A DNA stretch of 64,000 nucleotides, taken from Halorubrum sp. 2020YC2 (GTDB lineage: Archaea > Halobacteriota > Halobacteria > Halobacteriales > Haloferacaceae). Below are positions 27,803 through 37,315 of this stretch, piece after piece; the stretch's first letter is position 1; each line of letters begins with the position of its first letter. The stretch covers positions 2,914,001 through 2,978,000 of the forward strand of contig NZ_CP076019.1 of the NCBI RefSeq assembly GCF_018623055.1, given 5' to 3'. Below the pieces are notes generated by a model. That model had not been told where the DNA came from and ran no database searches. It worked only from the letters and a program-made list of their open reading frames with translations. A program made the position numbers and the translations under genes.

Positions 27803-28296
27803 TGTCCGACGCCCCCGCCTCTTCGACCATGCAAACGGTTCGCGACGACGAGGGACGGACGTACCTCCTCGTGAAACGGTCCGCCGAGTCGAGCCGCGTC
27901 CGGGACCCGGCCACCGGCGCGGAGCGGTACGTCGACAACGACGACCTCCGCGCCGTGGACGGCGAGTCGCCGCTGGCGACCGCGGCCTCGGGCGTGCCGG
28001 AACCGGTCCGGCGGACGCTCGGCGCGGTCCGCGACGACCGGTCGCTCGGCCTGCTCGCGGTGGTCGTCGACGAGGGACCGATCGCCGCTATCGACCTCCT
28101 CGACGCGGCCGACATGTGCGAGTCCGACCTCCACGGGACGATCACGGAGTTCCGCGCGGCGGGACTGGTCGAGGAGACCGAGGTCGCCGGCCGACGCGGC
28201 TACGAGGCGACCCCGGTCGCGGTCGAGGCGCTCGGGCTGTTGCGGGGCGGGTCGGCGGACGAGGGCGACGGGGTTGACGTGGGCGACGGCGACTGA
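27802..28296 (+). CDS. winged-helix-like small regulator
   Basis: 164 residues. The N-terminal part has a small beta domain (VRDDEGRTYLLVKRS, AERYVDNDDL); the C-terminal half (LLAVVVDEGPIAAIDLLDAA, then ESDLHGTITEFRAAGLVEET, RRGYEATPVA) follows the helix-turn-helix and wing pattern of haloarchaeal winged-helix proteins. ATG at 27802, with an internal alternative at MQTVRDDEG. Lies 3' of rad50 in convergent orientation across repeat copy C. Probably a transcription regulator; target unknown. Confidence 0.65.
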   Translation: MSDAPASSTMQTVRDDEGRTYLLVKRSAESSRVRDPATGAERYVDNDDLRAVDGESPLATAASGVPEPVRRTLGAVRDDRSLGLLAVVVDEGPIAAIDLLDAADMCESDLHGTITEFRAAGLVEETEVAGRRGYEATPVAVEALGLLRGGSADEGDGVDVGDGD

Positions 28297-28314
28297 TACA
28301 TCGCTTATAACCGC

Positions 28315-28540
28315 GATCTGTGGCCGTCTTCGGCCGTTCGGTTATAAATAGTTGATTCTAGACCGACGGCGAACAGCTCCAAAGCCCCACCCGACCGTGA
28401 CCGCACCGCAGCCTCACGCCTCCCCAGCCTCGTCGGGCGCGTCCTTCGGGCTCCCTTCGGTCGCCTCGGAGCGCCCGACTCCCTCGCGCGTGCTCCTCGC
28501 GGCCGCCGGCGGCCGCTCGCAGGCACGCGCCGACGCGAAG
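28315..28540 (+). repeat. structured dispersed repeat, copy C (domain I missing)
   Basis: In the 342-base gap between convergent genes. One clear unit with TTATAAAT (28342 region) ends in TCCAAAGCCCCACCCG at 28378; a degenerate preceding unit lies 57 bases earlier. The long domain I stem and the CCTTTGAGTCC block are absent; sequence passes straight to TCACGCCTCCCCAGCCTCGT and domain II, closed by 28432-28440 with 28471-28479. The terminal GCGCGTGC/GCACGCGC stem (28487-28533 region) encloses a GCGGCCGCCGGCGGCCGC hairpin. A separate TTTATAAAAG at about 28608 is probably unrelated. No gene is supported. Confidence 0.8.
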
Positions 28541-28638
28541 GTCTCGGTCGTCCCCTCATCGCCGGCGGTGTCGCCGCGGGCTTCACCGTTGTTCCCGTCG
28601 TCTACCATTTATAAAAGGAGCTGTCGCACCGGTGGCAC

Positions 28639-31332
28639 TCAGTCGCCCGCGAGTTCGGCGACGTCGAGGTCCGCCGCGTCCTCTCGGCGAACGGTCGAGC
28701 GGTTCGAGCGCGGGTCCTTCTCGACGGTGACCAGCTCGTCGGCCGCGCCGACCAGCTCGTCGTCGTGGCTCACGATGACGATCTGGCGCACGCCGAAGCC
28801 GCGCATCTCCTCGACGAGTCGGACGAGCCGCGAGACGTGGCCGGAGTCGAGGAACACCGTCGGCTCGTCGAGGATGAGCGGCGGGGTCGGCGCCGCCCCC
28901 TCGATCCCCTCGGAGAGCAGCCGGTAGATCGCACAGCGCAGCGAGAGGTTGAACAGGGCGCGCTCGCCGCCGGAGAGCTGCTCGGGGTCGAGCGGCTCGC
29001 CGTCCTTCTGGTAGACGGTGAGGACGTACTCGCCGTCGAGCTCGATGTGCGAGTAGGCGTCGTTGCCGTAGACCAGCTCGAACGTCTCGTTGAGTGTGCG
29101 CTCCAGTTCGGTGACGTTGCGCTGGCGGAGCTCCGCGCGTAAGTCGCCGTACATCGACTCCAGCTCGCTCGTCTCCTCGTGGAGGCCTTCGAGCGCCTCG
29201 ACCCGTTCCCCGAGCGCCTCGCGCTCCTCGCGGAGCTCCTCTAGCTCCCGCAGTTCGCCTTTCACCCCGCCGATCGCGTTCTGGAGCTCCTCCCGCCGCT
29301 CGCCGAGGCGGTCGAGCTCGCCGGCGACCTTCTCGAGGTACTGCTCTGCGTCCTCCTTCCGCCCTTCCGCCTTCTCGACCGCGGCCTCGTCGACGGCGTC
29401 CGCCAGCTCGTCGCGGCGCTCCCGCTTGTCCGCGAGCCGGTCGCGCCGCTCGTCGTTCACCTCCGTCAGGTTCTCGCGCCGCTCGCGGCGACGCTCGTTT
29501 TCGGTCTCCGCCTCCGCGACCGCGGACAGGCGCTCCTCGACCGCGGTCACCGCCTCGCGGGCGTCGTCGACCTCGGACAGCGACGCCTCCAGCTCCTCGA
29601 CGCGCGCCGCGGCTTCCTCGGCCTGCTCGCGCTTCTCCGCGGCGACCTCCCGGGTCTCCTCGGCCTCCTCGCGGAGTTCGGCGGCGCGCTCGCGCTTCGC
29701 TTCGGCGGCCTCTCGCTTCCGTTCCGCCTCCGATCGCTTCTCCTCGACCCGCTCTTCGAGGGCGTCGACCCGCTCGTCGATCCCGTCGAGCCGGTCCGCC
29801 GCGCTTGCGAGCTCGTCCAGCTCCGCGATCCGCTCGTCGAGGTCGCCCTCGCGCTCGCGGGCGTCCTCAAGTTCGCCTTCGAGCTCCGCAACCCGCTCGC
29901 GGTCCTCCTCGATCCCGCTGGCGTGCGGCGAGTCCCCGACCGGCTGGCCGCACTCGGGACACTTTCCGGCCGCGAGCAGCTCCTCGGCCTCCGCGACGCG
30001 CTCCCGGGCGTTCTTCAGATCCGCCGACAGCTCCGCGATCCGCTCGCGGACCTCGCCGCGTCCCTCCCGGAGGCGGTCGCGCTCGTCGACGACGCCGTCG
30101 CGGTCGACGTCGGCGTCGGCGGCCGCGAACCGCTCGCGGAGCGTCTCCGCCTCCTCACGGAGCTCCGCGACCGAGGACTCGCGCTCGTCGGCGTCGTCCG
30201 CCGCCGCCTCGGCCTCCGCCGCCAGATCGCCGGCCTCCGACTCGACCGCCTCGGCGCGCTCGACGCGGTCGTCCGCCTTTCCGGCGAGGTTCGTCGCCTG
30301 GTTTCGGAACGCCTCGGCGCTCACCCGCTCGTCGTCGAGCGCCTCGCGGACCTCGGCCTCCCGGTCGTCGAGCGCTCCGCGTCGCTCGGCTATCGCAGCC
30401 TCGCTCGCCGCGTCGAGCCCGGCGTCGTCGAGCCGGTCGTCGATCTCGGCCTCGATCTCGTCGATCCGCTCGCGGGCCTCGCGGACGGCGTCGCGGAGGT
30501 CGTCGCGCTCGCGTTCGGCCTCTCGGATCGACTCCTCGATCTCGTCGATTTCGGTCTCGACCGCCTCCAGCTTCTCCCGCTTCTCCGCGTGGGTCTCGAG
30601 CGTCTCCGCGGCCGCCTCGCGCGTCTCCCTCGCCCGTTCCCGCTGGCTCTCGTACCGGTCGATCTCGTCCGCGACCTCCCCGAGCTCGCCCTCCAGCTCG
30701 TTGAGCCGCGCGTGGAGGTCGCGGTCCTCCTTCGCGGCGATCTGCTCGTCGAGCTGGTCGAGCCGCCCGCGGCGATTCTCCATCACGTCCTCGACGCCGA
30801 GCCGGGCGTCGCCGGCGCGCTCGCGGTACTCCTCCAGTTTCCCCAGCTGGAGCAGGTCGTCTATCGTGTCCTGCCGCTCGCGGGGCGTGGCGTTTATCAG
30901 CTTGTTCACCTCGCCCTGTCGGACGTACGCGCAGTTGACGAACGCCTCGGCGTCCATCCGCAGTAGCTCCGTGACGAACTCGCGGACCGCCCGCGCGCCG
31001 TCGCGGCTCACGTCGCTCCCGTCGGTCGATTCGAGCTCACACTGGTGGTCGATCCGGCCGTCGTAGGACTTGAGGCGGCGCTCGACGCGGTAGGAGACGC
31101 CGTCGTGGGTGAACCACAGTTCGACCTCCGTCTCCTCTTCGCCGTTCGTGATGACGTCTTCGAGGGTGCCGTCGAGCGCCTTCGACCCGTACAGCGCGAA
31201 GAAGCAGGCCTCCAACAGCGACGACTTCCCGCTGCCGTTCAGCCCGTGGATCACCGTGACCCCCTCCGTCAGCCGCAGGTCGGCGTCGCCGTACGGCTTG
31301 AAGTTCGCGAGGCGGACGCGGTCGAACTTCAC
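28639..31332 (-). CDS. rad50: Rad50 DNA double-strand break repair ATPase
   Basis: 897 residues from GTG 31332. Walker A GLNGSGKSS (30-38), N-terminal half ABC domain, two long coiled-coil arms flanking the zinc hook CPECGQPVG (about residue 458), then the signature LSGGERALFNLSLRCA (about 783) and Walker B LILDEPTVFLDSGHV. With Mre11 it tethers and processes broken ends. The GTGA overlap with the true mre11 stop shows translational coupling. Arms are extremely Glu/Arg-rich, as is normal. Confidence 0.96.
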   Translation of the reverse strand: MKFDRVRLANFKPYGDADLRLTEGVTVIHGLNGSGKSSLLEACFFALYGSKALDGTLEDVITNGEEETEVELWFTHDGVSYRVERRLKSYDGRIDHQCELESTDGSDVSRDGARAVREFVTELLRMDAEAFVNCAYVRQGEVNKLINATPRERQDTIDDLLQLGKLEEYRERAGDARLGVEDVMENRRGRLDQLDEQIAAKEDRDLHARLNELEGELGEVADEIDRYESQRERARETREAAAETLETHAEKREKLEAVETEIDEIEESIREAERERDDLRDAVREARERIDEIEAEIDDRLDDAGLDAASEAAIAERRGALDDREAEVREALDDERVSAEAFRNQATNLAGKADDRVERAEAVESEAGDLAAEAEAAADDADERESSVAELREEAETLRERFAAADADVDRDGVVDERDRLREGRGEVRERIAELSADLKNARERVAEAEELLAAGKCPECGQPVGDSPHASGIEEDRERVAELEGELEDAREREGDLDERIAELDELASAADRLDGIDERVDALEERVEEKRSEAERKREAAEAKRERAAELREEAEETREVAAEKREQAEEAAARVEELEASLSEVDDAREAVTAVEERLSAVAEAETENERRRERRENLTEVNDERRDRLADKRERRDELADAVDEAAVEKAEGRKEDAEQYLEKVAGELDRLGERREELQNAIGGVKGELRELEELREEREALGERVEALEGLHEETSELESMYGDLRAELRQRNVTELERTLNETFELVYGNDAYSHIELDGEYVLTVYQKDGEPLDPEQLSGGERALFNLSLRCAIYRLLSEGIEGAAPTPPLILDEPTVFLDSGHVSRLVRLVEEMRGFGVRQIVIVSHDDELVGAADELVTVEKDPRSNRSTVRREDAADLDVAELAGD

Positions 31333-32682
31333 AGGTAGTCCTCCATGGAGACCTGTCCGTCGGTCGACGCCGAGTCGGGGTCAGCCGCCTCCGCGGGGTC
31401 GGACTCGGTATCCGGTTCGTCGGTCCGATTCGTCAGGGTCCGGCTCGTCGCTCCCACCACCGGCGGTCTCGTCGTCCGATACGTCGCTGTCGGCGTCGAC
31501 GGCGGTGGCGTCGTCGCCCGTCTCGCCCGTCTCTGCGTCCGTCTCGACCGGCTCGAACGCGCCGAGGTCCGCCTCCTCGTCGAGCCGTTCCTCCACTCTG
31601 CGTTTCACCGTCTCGCGGACGTTGGCGTCGGGGACGGTGTCGTCGCGGACCGCGCGTTCCACGTCGCGCGCGGCGGTCGAGAGCGACATCTCGTCCAGCC
31701 GGTCGCGGACCGCGTCCTCGGGGTCAGCGAAGCTCACGTCCACCTCGCCGTCGGCGTCGACCTCGCGCCGGTCGGTGACGCGCGCGATGAGCGCCCCCTC
31801 GTCGGTAGCGAACTCCTCGACGGCCGCCGGCGTCACCGGGTCGCCCTCGCCGGCTATCTCGACGTGGACGACCGCCTCCGCGAGGTCGAACTCGCGGACG
31901 CGCTCGCGGACTCGAGACTCGCCTTCACCCTCGCGCAGTTCGACGGCGACGAAGACGAACGGGCGCGTGTCGAGCGCGCGGCGCCGGATCTCGACGCGGT
32001 CGTCGCCGCCGGCCGCGTCGGCGTCGAAGACGACGAGGTTGTAGCCGCGCCCCTCCCGCTCGCTTGCGCTCGCGCGCTCGGTCGACCCCGGGTACGTGAC
32101 CCACGTGTCCGCGACCCGCGCGGTGTCCGGCGTGTGGTTGTCCCCGAGGAGCATCGCGTCGAACGCGACGTCGCTCTCGGTCAGCACGGTCTCGGTGTCC
32201 CAGTCGGCGTAGCCGAACGGTTCGAAGAGGCCGTGCGCGACGAGCGCCGCGTACTCGGCGTCGTGGTCCGCGAACGCGTAGTCGAGGTCGTCGCGCCGCG
32301 AGACGGGGACGTGGTCGAGCCCGTAGAAGGCGGTGTCGCCCACGACGACCGGCTCGTCGCCGAGCCGCGTGGCGAGGCCGAGGCGCTCGAAGAGGTCGAG
32401 CCACTGCCCGCCCCGCGTCGACTCGTGGTTGCCGACGACCGCGAGGAAGGGGATCCCGGCCTCGTCGAGCCGACGGAGGACGGAGATGGTCCCCATCAGG
32501 TCGCCCAGTTCGGGGCGGCGGTCGTGGAAGAGGTCGCCCGCGTGGACGACGGCGTCGACGCCGTCGTCGACCGCGTCGTCGACCACGGCCTCGAACGCGT
32601 CGAGGAAGTCCTGGCGCCTGACCGGCGAGTGGTACTGCGAGTACCCGACGTGGGTGTCGCCGGTGTGTATCACCCGTGTCAT
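31331..32682 (-). CDS. mre11: Mre11 nuclease, frameshifted near its C-terminus
   Basis: Metallophosphoesterase core intact: GDTHVGYSQYHS (about 7-18), HAGDLFHDRRPE, GNHES and GLDHVPVS. The frame read from 32682 ends at 31381 after TGYRVRPRGGG, 433 residues. One base earlier in frame the sequence continues as DEPDTESDP to DGQVSMEDYL with a stop at 31331 overlapping the rad50 start, which is the expected haloarchaeal C-terminus. One base is therefore missing near 31422. Catalysis should survive, but the tail and translational coupling to rad50 would be altered. Sequencing error is possible. Confidence 0.9.
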
Positions 32683-33068
32683 CTGTCCGCGTCTTGGCCG
32701 GTGTCCGGCTTAGGGATTCCGGGGCCGGAGCGGAAGTGGTCCCGGGCGTCGTCGCGGTCCGGGCCGTCGTCGCGGTCCCCGCCGCCGCGTTCCTCTCGTT
32801 CACCCGCCGCGGCGCGCCGGAAATCTCGGTACGCGTCGAGCGCCTCGCGTCCGCGCTCGGCGGCGCCCTCGTCGCCCGCGCGCTCGGCGGCGTCGACCGC
32901 GTCCGCGAGCCGGTCGAGTCCGACGGCGTCGACGAACCCGGCCGCGCGCCGGAGGTCGCTTCGCGCGGCGTCCGCCTCGTCGATCACGGCGACGTACGGG
33001 CGTCTCGCGGTGTCGGTGCGCGTCGCGAGCGCGGCGAGCGCCCGCTTGACGGCGGTAGTCGAGACCAC
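32679..33068 (-). CDS. small charged protein preceding mre11
   Basis: 129 residues: a helical N-terminal part (VKRALAALATRTDTARRPYV, AVIDEADAARSDLRRAAGFV) and a highly charged tail (RDDGPDRDDARDHF). Overlaps the mre11 start by four bases (ATGA), so it is the first gene of the mre11-rad50 operon. I do not recognise a family with known function; the constant neighbourhood suggests a DNA-repair accessory (inference). Confidence 0.65.
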   Translation of the reverse strand: MVSTTAVKRALAALATRTDTARRPYVAVIDEADAARSDLRRAAGFVDAVGLDRLADAVDAAERAGDEGAAERGREALDAYRDFRRAAAGEREERGGGDRDDGPDRDDARDHFRSGPGIPKPDTGQDADR

Positions 33069-33137
33069 GGGTCGACTGGCGCGCTATCGGGAATAAACCG
33101 TCGCGCTCGGTCGCCGCCCCGAGGTCGGCGCTCCCGT

Positions 33138-33401
33138 TTAGATACCCAGCGAGTACAGGCGTTTGCGCGCGTCCGTGAACGAGAACCGGGAGTCGACGAC
33201 GCCCTCCTCTTCGAGCCGCGACAGCGCGTACCGGACGGTCCGCGGCGGGAGCAGCGTCTCCTCCGCCAGTTCGCTCTGCGTGAGCGTGTCGTTGTAGTCC
33301 AGTACCTTCGCGACTAGCTTCGCGCTCGGGGGGAGGTCGCGAACGGCCGCCCAGCGGTCCGCGGTCCCGTCATCAGCGGTGACGGCGTCGGTCGTGCTCA
33401 T
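33138..33401 (-). CDS. winged-helix transcriptional regulator (MarR/TrmB-like)
   Basis: 87 residues, essentially one winged helix: VRDLPPSAKLVAKVLDYNDT, TQSELAEETLLPPRTVRYAL (recognition helix) and SRLEEEGVVDSRFSFTDARK. The ATG at 33401 is chosen since the alternative at 33422 abuts the palindrome at 33423. Lies divergent to PAN. A palindromic operator right at its promoter suggests autoregulation. Confidence 0.85.
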   Translation of the reverse strand: MSTTDAVTADDGTADRWAAVRDLPPSAKLVAKVLDYNDTLTQSELAEETLLPPRTVRYALSRLEEEGVVDSRFSFTDARKRLYSLGI

Positions 33402-33422
33402 GCGTATCCCGATCGTTGACAT

Positions 33423-33449
33423 GCTGGATAATAATATTTACTATCCAGC
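33423..33449. promoter_or_regulatory. inverted repeat GCTGGATA-N11-TATCCAGC at the HTH promoter
   Basis: Perfect 8-bp arms (33423-33430 and 33442-33449) with an AT-rich 11-base centre (ATAATATTTAC) that can hold the TATA element. Arm-to-arm spacing is close to two helical turns, suited to a dimeric winged-helix protein. Placed between the regulator gene at 33401 and PAN at 33586. Confidence 0.7.
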
Positions 33450-33585
33450 TTGATTACTGTAGAGAATTAAACAGCGGCCGAATCCCGGACCGGGACGGGC
33501 GCCGTCCGCGGTTGCGGCCGCCTGAACTGGCTTCTTTCTTCCCCCACCCGAAGCCTCTTATCCGCGAGACGCCTTAATAAACACA

Positions 33586-34803
33586 ATGAGCGACACGGTC
33601 GATGACGTCGACATGCCCTACGACGAGGGATCGGCGTCGAAACAGGAGAAGATCGACTCCTTACAGGAGCGGCTCGACGTCTTAGAGTCCCAAAACGAGG
33701 AGATGCGCGACAAACTCCTCGACGCCAACGCGGAGAACAACAAGTACCAGCAGAAGCTCGAACGGCTCACCCACGAGAACAAGAAGCTGAAACAGTCCCC
33801 GCTGTTCGTGGCGACGGTCCAAGAGATCACGCCCGACGGCGCCGTCATCAAACAGCACGGCAACAACCAGGAGGCGCTCACCGAGATCACCGACGAACTG
33901 CGCGAGAAGCTCGACCCCGACGACCGCGTCGCGGTCAACAACTCGCTGTCGGTGGTCAAGAAGCTGGAGAAGGAGACCGACGTCCGCGCCCGCGTGATGC
34001 AGGTCGAGCACTCCCCGGACGTCACCTACGCCGACATCGGCGGGCTCGAAGACCAGATGCAGGAGGTCCGCGAGACCGTCGAGATGCCGCTCGAACACCC
34101 CGACATGTTCGAGGACGTGGGCATAACGCCCCCGAGCGGCGTCCTGCTGTACGGGCCGCCCGGGACGGGCAAGACGATGCTCGCGAAGGCCGTCGCCAAC
34201 GAGACGGACGCGACGTTCATCAAGATGGCCGGCTCGGAGCTGGTTCACAAGTTCATCGGCGAGGGCGCGAAGCTGGTCCGGGACCTGTTCGAGGTCGCCC
34301 GCGAGAACCAGCCCGCCGTCCTCTTCATCGACGAGATCGACGCGATCGCCTCGAAGCGGACCGACTCGAAAACGTCGGGCGACGCCGAGGTGCAGCGGAC
34401 GATGATGCAGCTGCTCTCCGAGATGGACGGCTTCGACGAGCGTGGCGAGGTCCGCATCATCGCCGCGACCAACCGCTTCGACATGCTCGACCCCGCTATC
34501 CTGCGTCCCGGCCGCTTCGACCGCCTCATCGAGGTGCCCAAGCCGGAGACCGAGGGCCGCGAGATCATCTTCCAGATCCACACCCGCAACATGAATCTGG
34601 CCGACGGGGTCGACTTCGCGGAGCTGGCCGAGCTGACGCCCGAGGCGTCCGGGGCCGACATCAAGGCGATCTGTACGGAGGCCGGGATGTTCGCCATCCG
34701 CGACGACCGCACGGAGGTCACGCTCGACGACTTCCTCGAAGCCCACGAGAAGCTCCAGCAGGACGAGGAGACGAACGCCGACGACTCGCTGGCGTTCGCC
34801 TGA
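33586..34803 (+). CDS. pan: proteasome-activating nucleotidase (PAN)
   Basis: 405 residues: an N-terminal coiled coil (about 19-72), OB domain ([20 protein letters not shown]), then the AAA+ module with Walker A GPPGTGKT (190-197), Walker B LFIDEID (246-252) and the second region of homology [20 protein letters not shown]. Unfolds substrates and opens the 20S proteasome gate. The C-terminus is DSLAFA, so the usual hydrophobic-Tyr-X tail is here Ala-Phe-Ala. Short AT-rich leader (TTAATAAACACA) just before ATG. Confidence 0.96.
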   Translation: MSDTVDDVDMPYDEGSASKQEKIDSLQERLDVLESQNEEMRDKLLDANAENNKYQQKLERLTHENKKLKQSPLFVATVQEITPDGAVIKQHGNNQEALTEITDELREKLDPDDRVAVNNSLSVVKKLEKETDVRARVMQVEHSPDVTYADIGGLEDQMQEVRETVEMPLEHPDMFEDVGITPPSGVLLYGPPGTGKTMLAKAVANETDATFIKMAGSELVHKFIGEGAKLVRDLFEVARENQPAVLFIDEIDAIASKRTDSKTSGDAEVQRTMMQLLSEMDGFDERGEVRIIAATNRFDMLDPAILRPGRFDRLIEVPKPETEGREIIFQIHTRNMNLADGVDFAELAELTPEASGADIKAICTEAGMFAIRDDRTEVTLDDFLEAHEKLQQDEETNADDSLAFA

Positions 34804-34885
34804 TTCGCTCTCGACCGTTCGCCGCTCCCGATTCCGTCCGCCGGTCGCCGTTTTCACCTACCTTTCCGCGGTCGAGACGTTCCCG

Positions 34886-35017
34886 CTACAGCGCCGCGAC
34901 CGCCAGGTACGGCGCGACGAAGAACAGCAGGAACACCAGCCCGACCGCGATCCCGTAGCCGGCGCCCACCCCGACGAGCGTCAGCCACCCGTCGTCGACC
35001 GCGTCAGCGATGTCCAT
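34886..35017 (-). CDS. 43-residue single-helix membrane protein
   Basis: Reads MDIADAVDDGWLTLVGVGAG, then a hydrophobic helix rich in Val, Leu and Phe, ending AVAAL. Start ATG 35017, stop 34886. Codon use and amphipathic layout (polar acidic N-terminus, one hydrophobic helix) look real, and the short gap to neighbours fits. No function known. It is too short for many gene finders. Confidence 0.65.
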   Translation of the reverse strand: MDIADAVDDGWLTLVGVGAGYGIAVGLVFLLFFVAPYLAVAAL

Positions 35018-35114
35018 ACCGCATTCTCCCCGTCTCGGGACTTAAATCCGCGCTCGGACCCGTCGCGACCGCGTCGGTCGACGGACGACCCCCGTCGCGC
35101 GTCCCCGGCCCGGC

Positions 35115-36290
35115 TCACACGTCGCCGGCCATCGCCCGGAACAGGCCGTCCGCGAGCGCGTCGCGGTCGACGGTCCCCGACTCTCCCTCTCCCGTCGGGT
35201 CGACCTCGGGTTCGATCGTCCCGCCGCCCATTCGCGAGTGGCCCCCGCCGTTCCCGTTGTCGACGTCCTCTAGCACCGCAGCTATGGCGTTCCCCATATG
35301 GACCCGGTCGTCTCGCGACCGTCCGGACAGGTGGACCGTCCCGTCACGCTCCCCGATCACTACGACCGCGCTGACGCCCTCCAGTTGGATCAACTCGTCC
35401 GCGGCCTGCGGGATCGCGTCGACGTTGTTCACCCCGCCGACGTCCGCGACCCCGAACGACCCCTCGACGCGCCGTCCCGCGATCGCCCGGGCTTTCACCT
35501 CCAGCACCTCCGCGTCGACCGCGGGGTTCGCGATCCGGTCGAGCCGGTCCTGATCGACCCCCGGATAGAGGTACGCCGCCGCCGCGAAGTCCGGCTCGCT
35601 AGCGCCGACGGTGAGGTGTTTCGTGTCGGCCAAGATTCCGTACAGCAGCCCCGTCGCCGTCTCCGTCGACAGGGTCAGGTCGCTCCCCGTCTCGCTCGCG
35701 TGTTTGTCCGGCGGGACGGGGACCGCGTCGTTGTCCTGAAAGTACTCCGCGACGACCGAGGCGGTCGCGCCGTAGTCGGTCCGGACGTCGGTGAACGACT
35801 CGCCGGCCCCGTCTCCGGGGTGGTGGTCCACGACCGCCGTCGGCAACACGCCGTCGGCACCGGCGAACCCGCGGGGCTCGTTGTGATCGACCAGCACGAC
35901 CGACTCGGCCGCGAGGTCGCTCACGTGTTCTATCGGCTCCAGTTCGAGGTCGAGAACGGTCCGGAACGCCCGGTTCTCCTGGTGCCGGATCTGCCCGGGG
36001 TACTGGACGGTCGCGTCGACGTCGACCTGGTCCGCGAGCGACGCCACGCCGACGGCCGCCGACATCGCGTCCGGGTCCGGGTTCGGGTGCATCAGCACCG
36101 TGATCTCCTCTTCGCCGGCCAGCAGCCGCCGGAACCTGACGCCCGGCGTCCGTCGGGCGCGGAGCGCGATCAGGACGACCGCGACGGTGATCAGGGCGAC
36201 GAGCGCCGCGCCGACGGCGATCTCCGGGTTCTCCCGGAGCACGGCTTGCGCCTGCGAGAGCCGGTCGTCGGCCGCGCTCATGGCTCGCAT
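35115..36290 (-). CDS. DHH-family phosphoesterase with N-terminal membrane helix
   Basis: About 391 residues: one N-terminal transmembrane helix (AVGAALVALITVAVVLIAL), then a DHH domain with HPNPDPDAMSAAVG (about 78-91), VVLVDHNEPRG and VVDHHPGD, and a C-terminal DHHA1 domain ending GNGGGHSRMGGGTIEP, the substrate-binding GGGH element. Relatives are nanoRNases, cyclic-dinucleotide phosphodiesterases or RecJ-like nucleases. Membrane anchoring resembles GdpP-like or TrkA-linked forms. Start may be 36290 or the ATG at 36281. Confidence 0.85.
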   Translation of the reverse strand: MRAMSAADDRLSQAQAVLRENPEIAVGAALVALITVAVVLIALRARRTPGVRFRRLLAGEEEITVLMHPNPDPDAMSAAVGVASLADQVDVDATVQYPGQIRHQENRAFRTVLDLELEPIEHVSDLAAESVVLVDHNEPRGFAGADGVLPTAVVDHHPGDGAGESFTDVRTDYGATASVVAEYFQDNDAVPVPPDKHASETGSDLTLSTETATGLLYGILADTKHLTVGASEPDFAAAAYLYPGVDQDRLDRIANPAVDAEVLEVKARAIAGRRVEGSFGVADVGGVNNVDAIPQAADELIQLEGVSAVVVIGERDGTVHLSGRSRDDRVHMGNAIAAVLEDVDNGNGGGHSRMGGGTIEPEVDPTGEGESGTVDRDALADGLFRAMAGDV

Positions 36291-36412
36291 GGGTTGTGGC
36301 CACTCGCTCCCGACACATGAAGCTTCGTCGCCGTTCCGACCGAGTGAAACCGACGGAAACGGACGCGAGCGAGTGATGCCGCGTCGCCTCGGGCCCGTCC
36401 CGCGGAGCCGCG

Positions 36413-37315
36413 CTACTCGGTCGCGGCTCGGTACGCGCGCACGGCGTCGCGGTAGCCGGACCGGAACGTCGGGTGGACGAACTCGTAGCCGAGGTCGCGG
36501 AGCAGCGCGTTCGAACACCGCTTGCTCGTCCGGATCCGGCGCTCCGCGGCCGCGGAGAGGTCACCGGCCGCGATCCGCTCCTCTTTCGACCGCTTCTCCG
36601 GTCGCGGGACGCCGCAGGCGTCAGCGAGCCAGTCCGCGAACGCGTGCTTGTCGACCGGCTCGTCGTCGACGACGAGGACGGCCCGGTCCCGCGCGCGGTC
36701 CGTCTCCAGCAGGTGTCGGACCGACCCAGCCGCGTCCTCGCGGTGGACCATGTTCAGGTAACCGGCCGTCACCGGCCCCTCAACGTACCGCTCTAGCCGG
36801 TACCGCTCCGGCCCGTACAGCCCCGCGAACCGGACGACAGTCCCGTCGATCCCCGCGTCGGCCGCGCGCTCCGTCGCGATCCGTTCGGCCTCGGCCAGGA
36901 CGCGAGTCTTCTCCGTGGTCGGCTCGAGCGGCGTCTCCTCGTCGACCCAGCCGCCCTCGTGGTCGCCGTACACGCCCGTCGAGGAGGTGTACACCAGCCG
37001 GTCGGGCGGAGACGCCCGCGAGCCGTACTCGTCGACGACGTTCGCCAGCCCGTCGACGTACACCTCCCGCGCCGCGTCGGCGCCGCGACCGCCGGAACTG
37101 GCCGCAAAGACGACCGCCTCCGCGTCCGGGAGGCGGTCGAGCGACTCGGGGTCGGTCGCGTCCGCGGCCACGGCTTCGACGTCGGGGCCGACGGCGTCGA
37201 CCGCGTCCAGTCCGGCGTCGGACCGCCGGACGCCGGTCACCGCGTGGCCGCGGGCGTCGAGCTGGGCCGCCAGCGCCAGCCCGACGTAGCCGCAGCCGAC
37301 GACGACGACCCTCAT
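36413..37315 (-). CDS. SDR-family NAD(P)-binding epimerase-like protein
   Basis: 300 residues. N-terminal dinucleotide fold VVVGCGYVGLALAAQL, YTSSTGVYGDHEGGW (Ser/Tyr catalytic region) and VVRFAGLYGPERYRLER; the YxxxK lysine is not in the usual place, as in YeeZ/atypical extended SDRs. Overlaps the DUF5791-like gene by four bases (ATGA). Substrate unknown. Confidence 0.8.
   Translation of the reverse strand: MRVVVVGCGYVGLALAAQLDARGHAVTGVRRSDAGLDAVDAVGPDVEAVAADATDPESLDRLPDAEAVVFAASSGGRGADAAREVYVDGLANVVDEYGSRASPPDRLVYTSSTGVYGDHEGGWVDEETPLEPTTEKTRVLAEAERIATERAADAGIDGTVVRFAGLYGPERYRLERYVEGPVTAGYLNMVHREDAAGSVRHLLETDRARDRAVLVVDDEPVDKHAFADWLADACGVPRPEKRSKEERIAAGDLSAAAERRIRTSKRCSNALLRDLGYEFVHPTFRSGYRDAVRAYRAATE

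Noticed and set aside
28608-28622. TTTATAAAAG as the promoter of a gene after repeat copy C
   Set aside because: No plus-strand gene follows; the next gene, rad50, ends here on the minus strand.
29090-31066. Long plus-strand Ser/Arg-rich open frame opposite rad50
   Set aside because: Mirror of the Glu/Arg-rich coiled-coil codons of rad50; no plausible protein composition.
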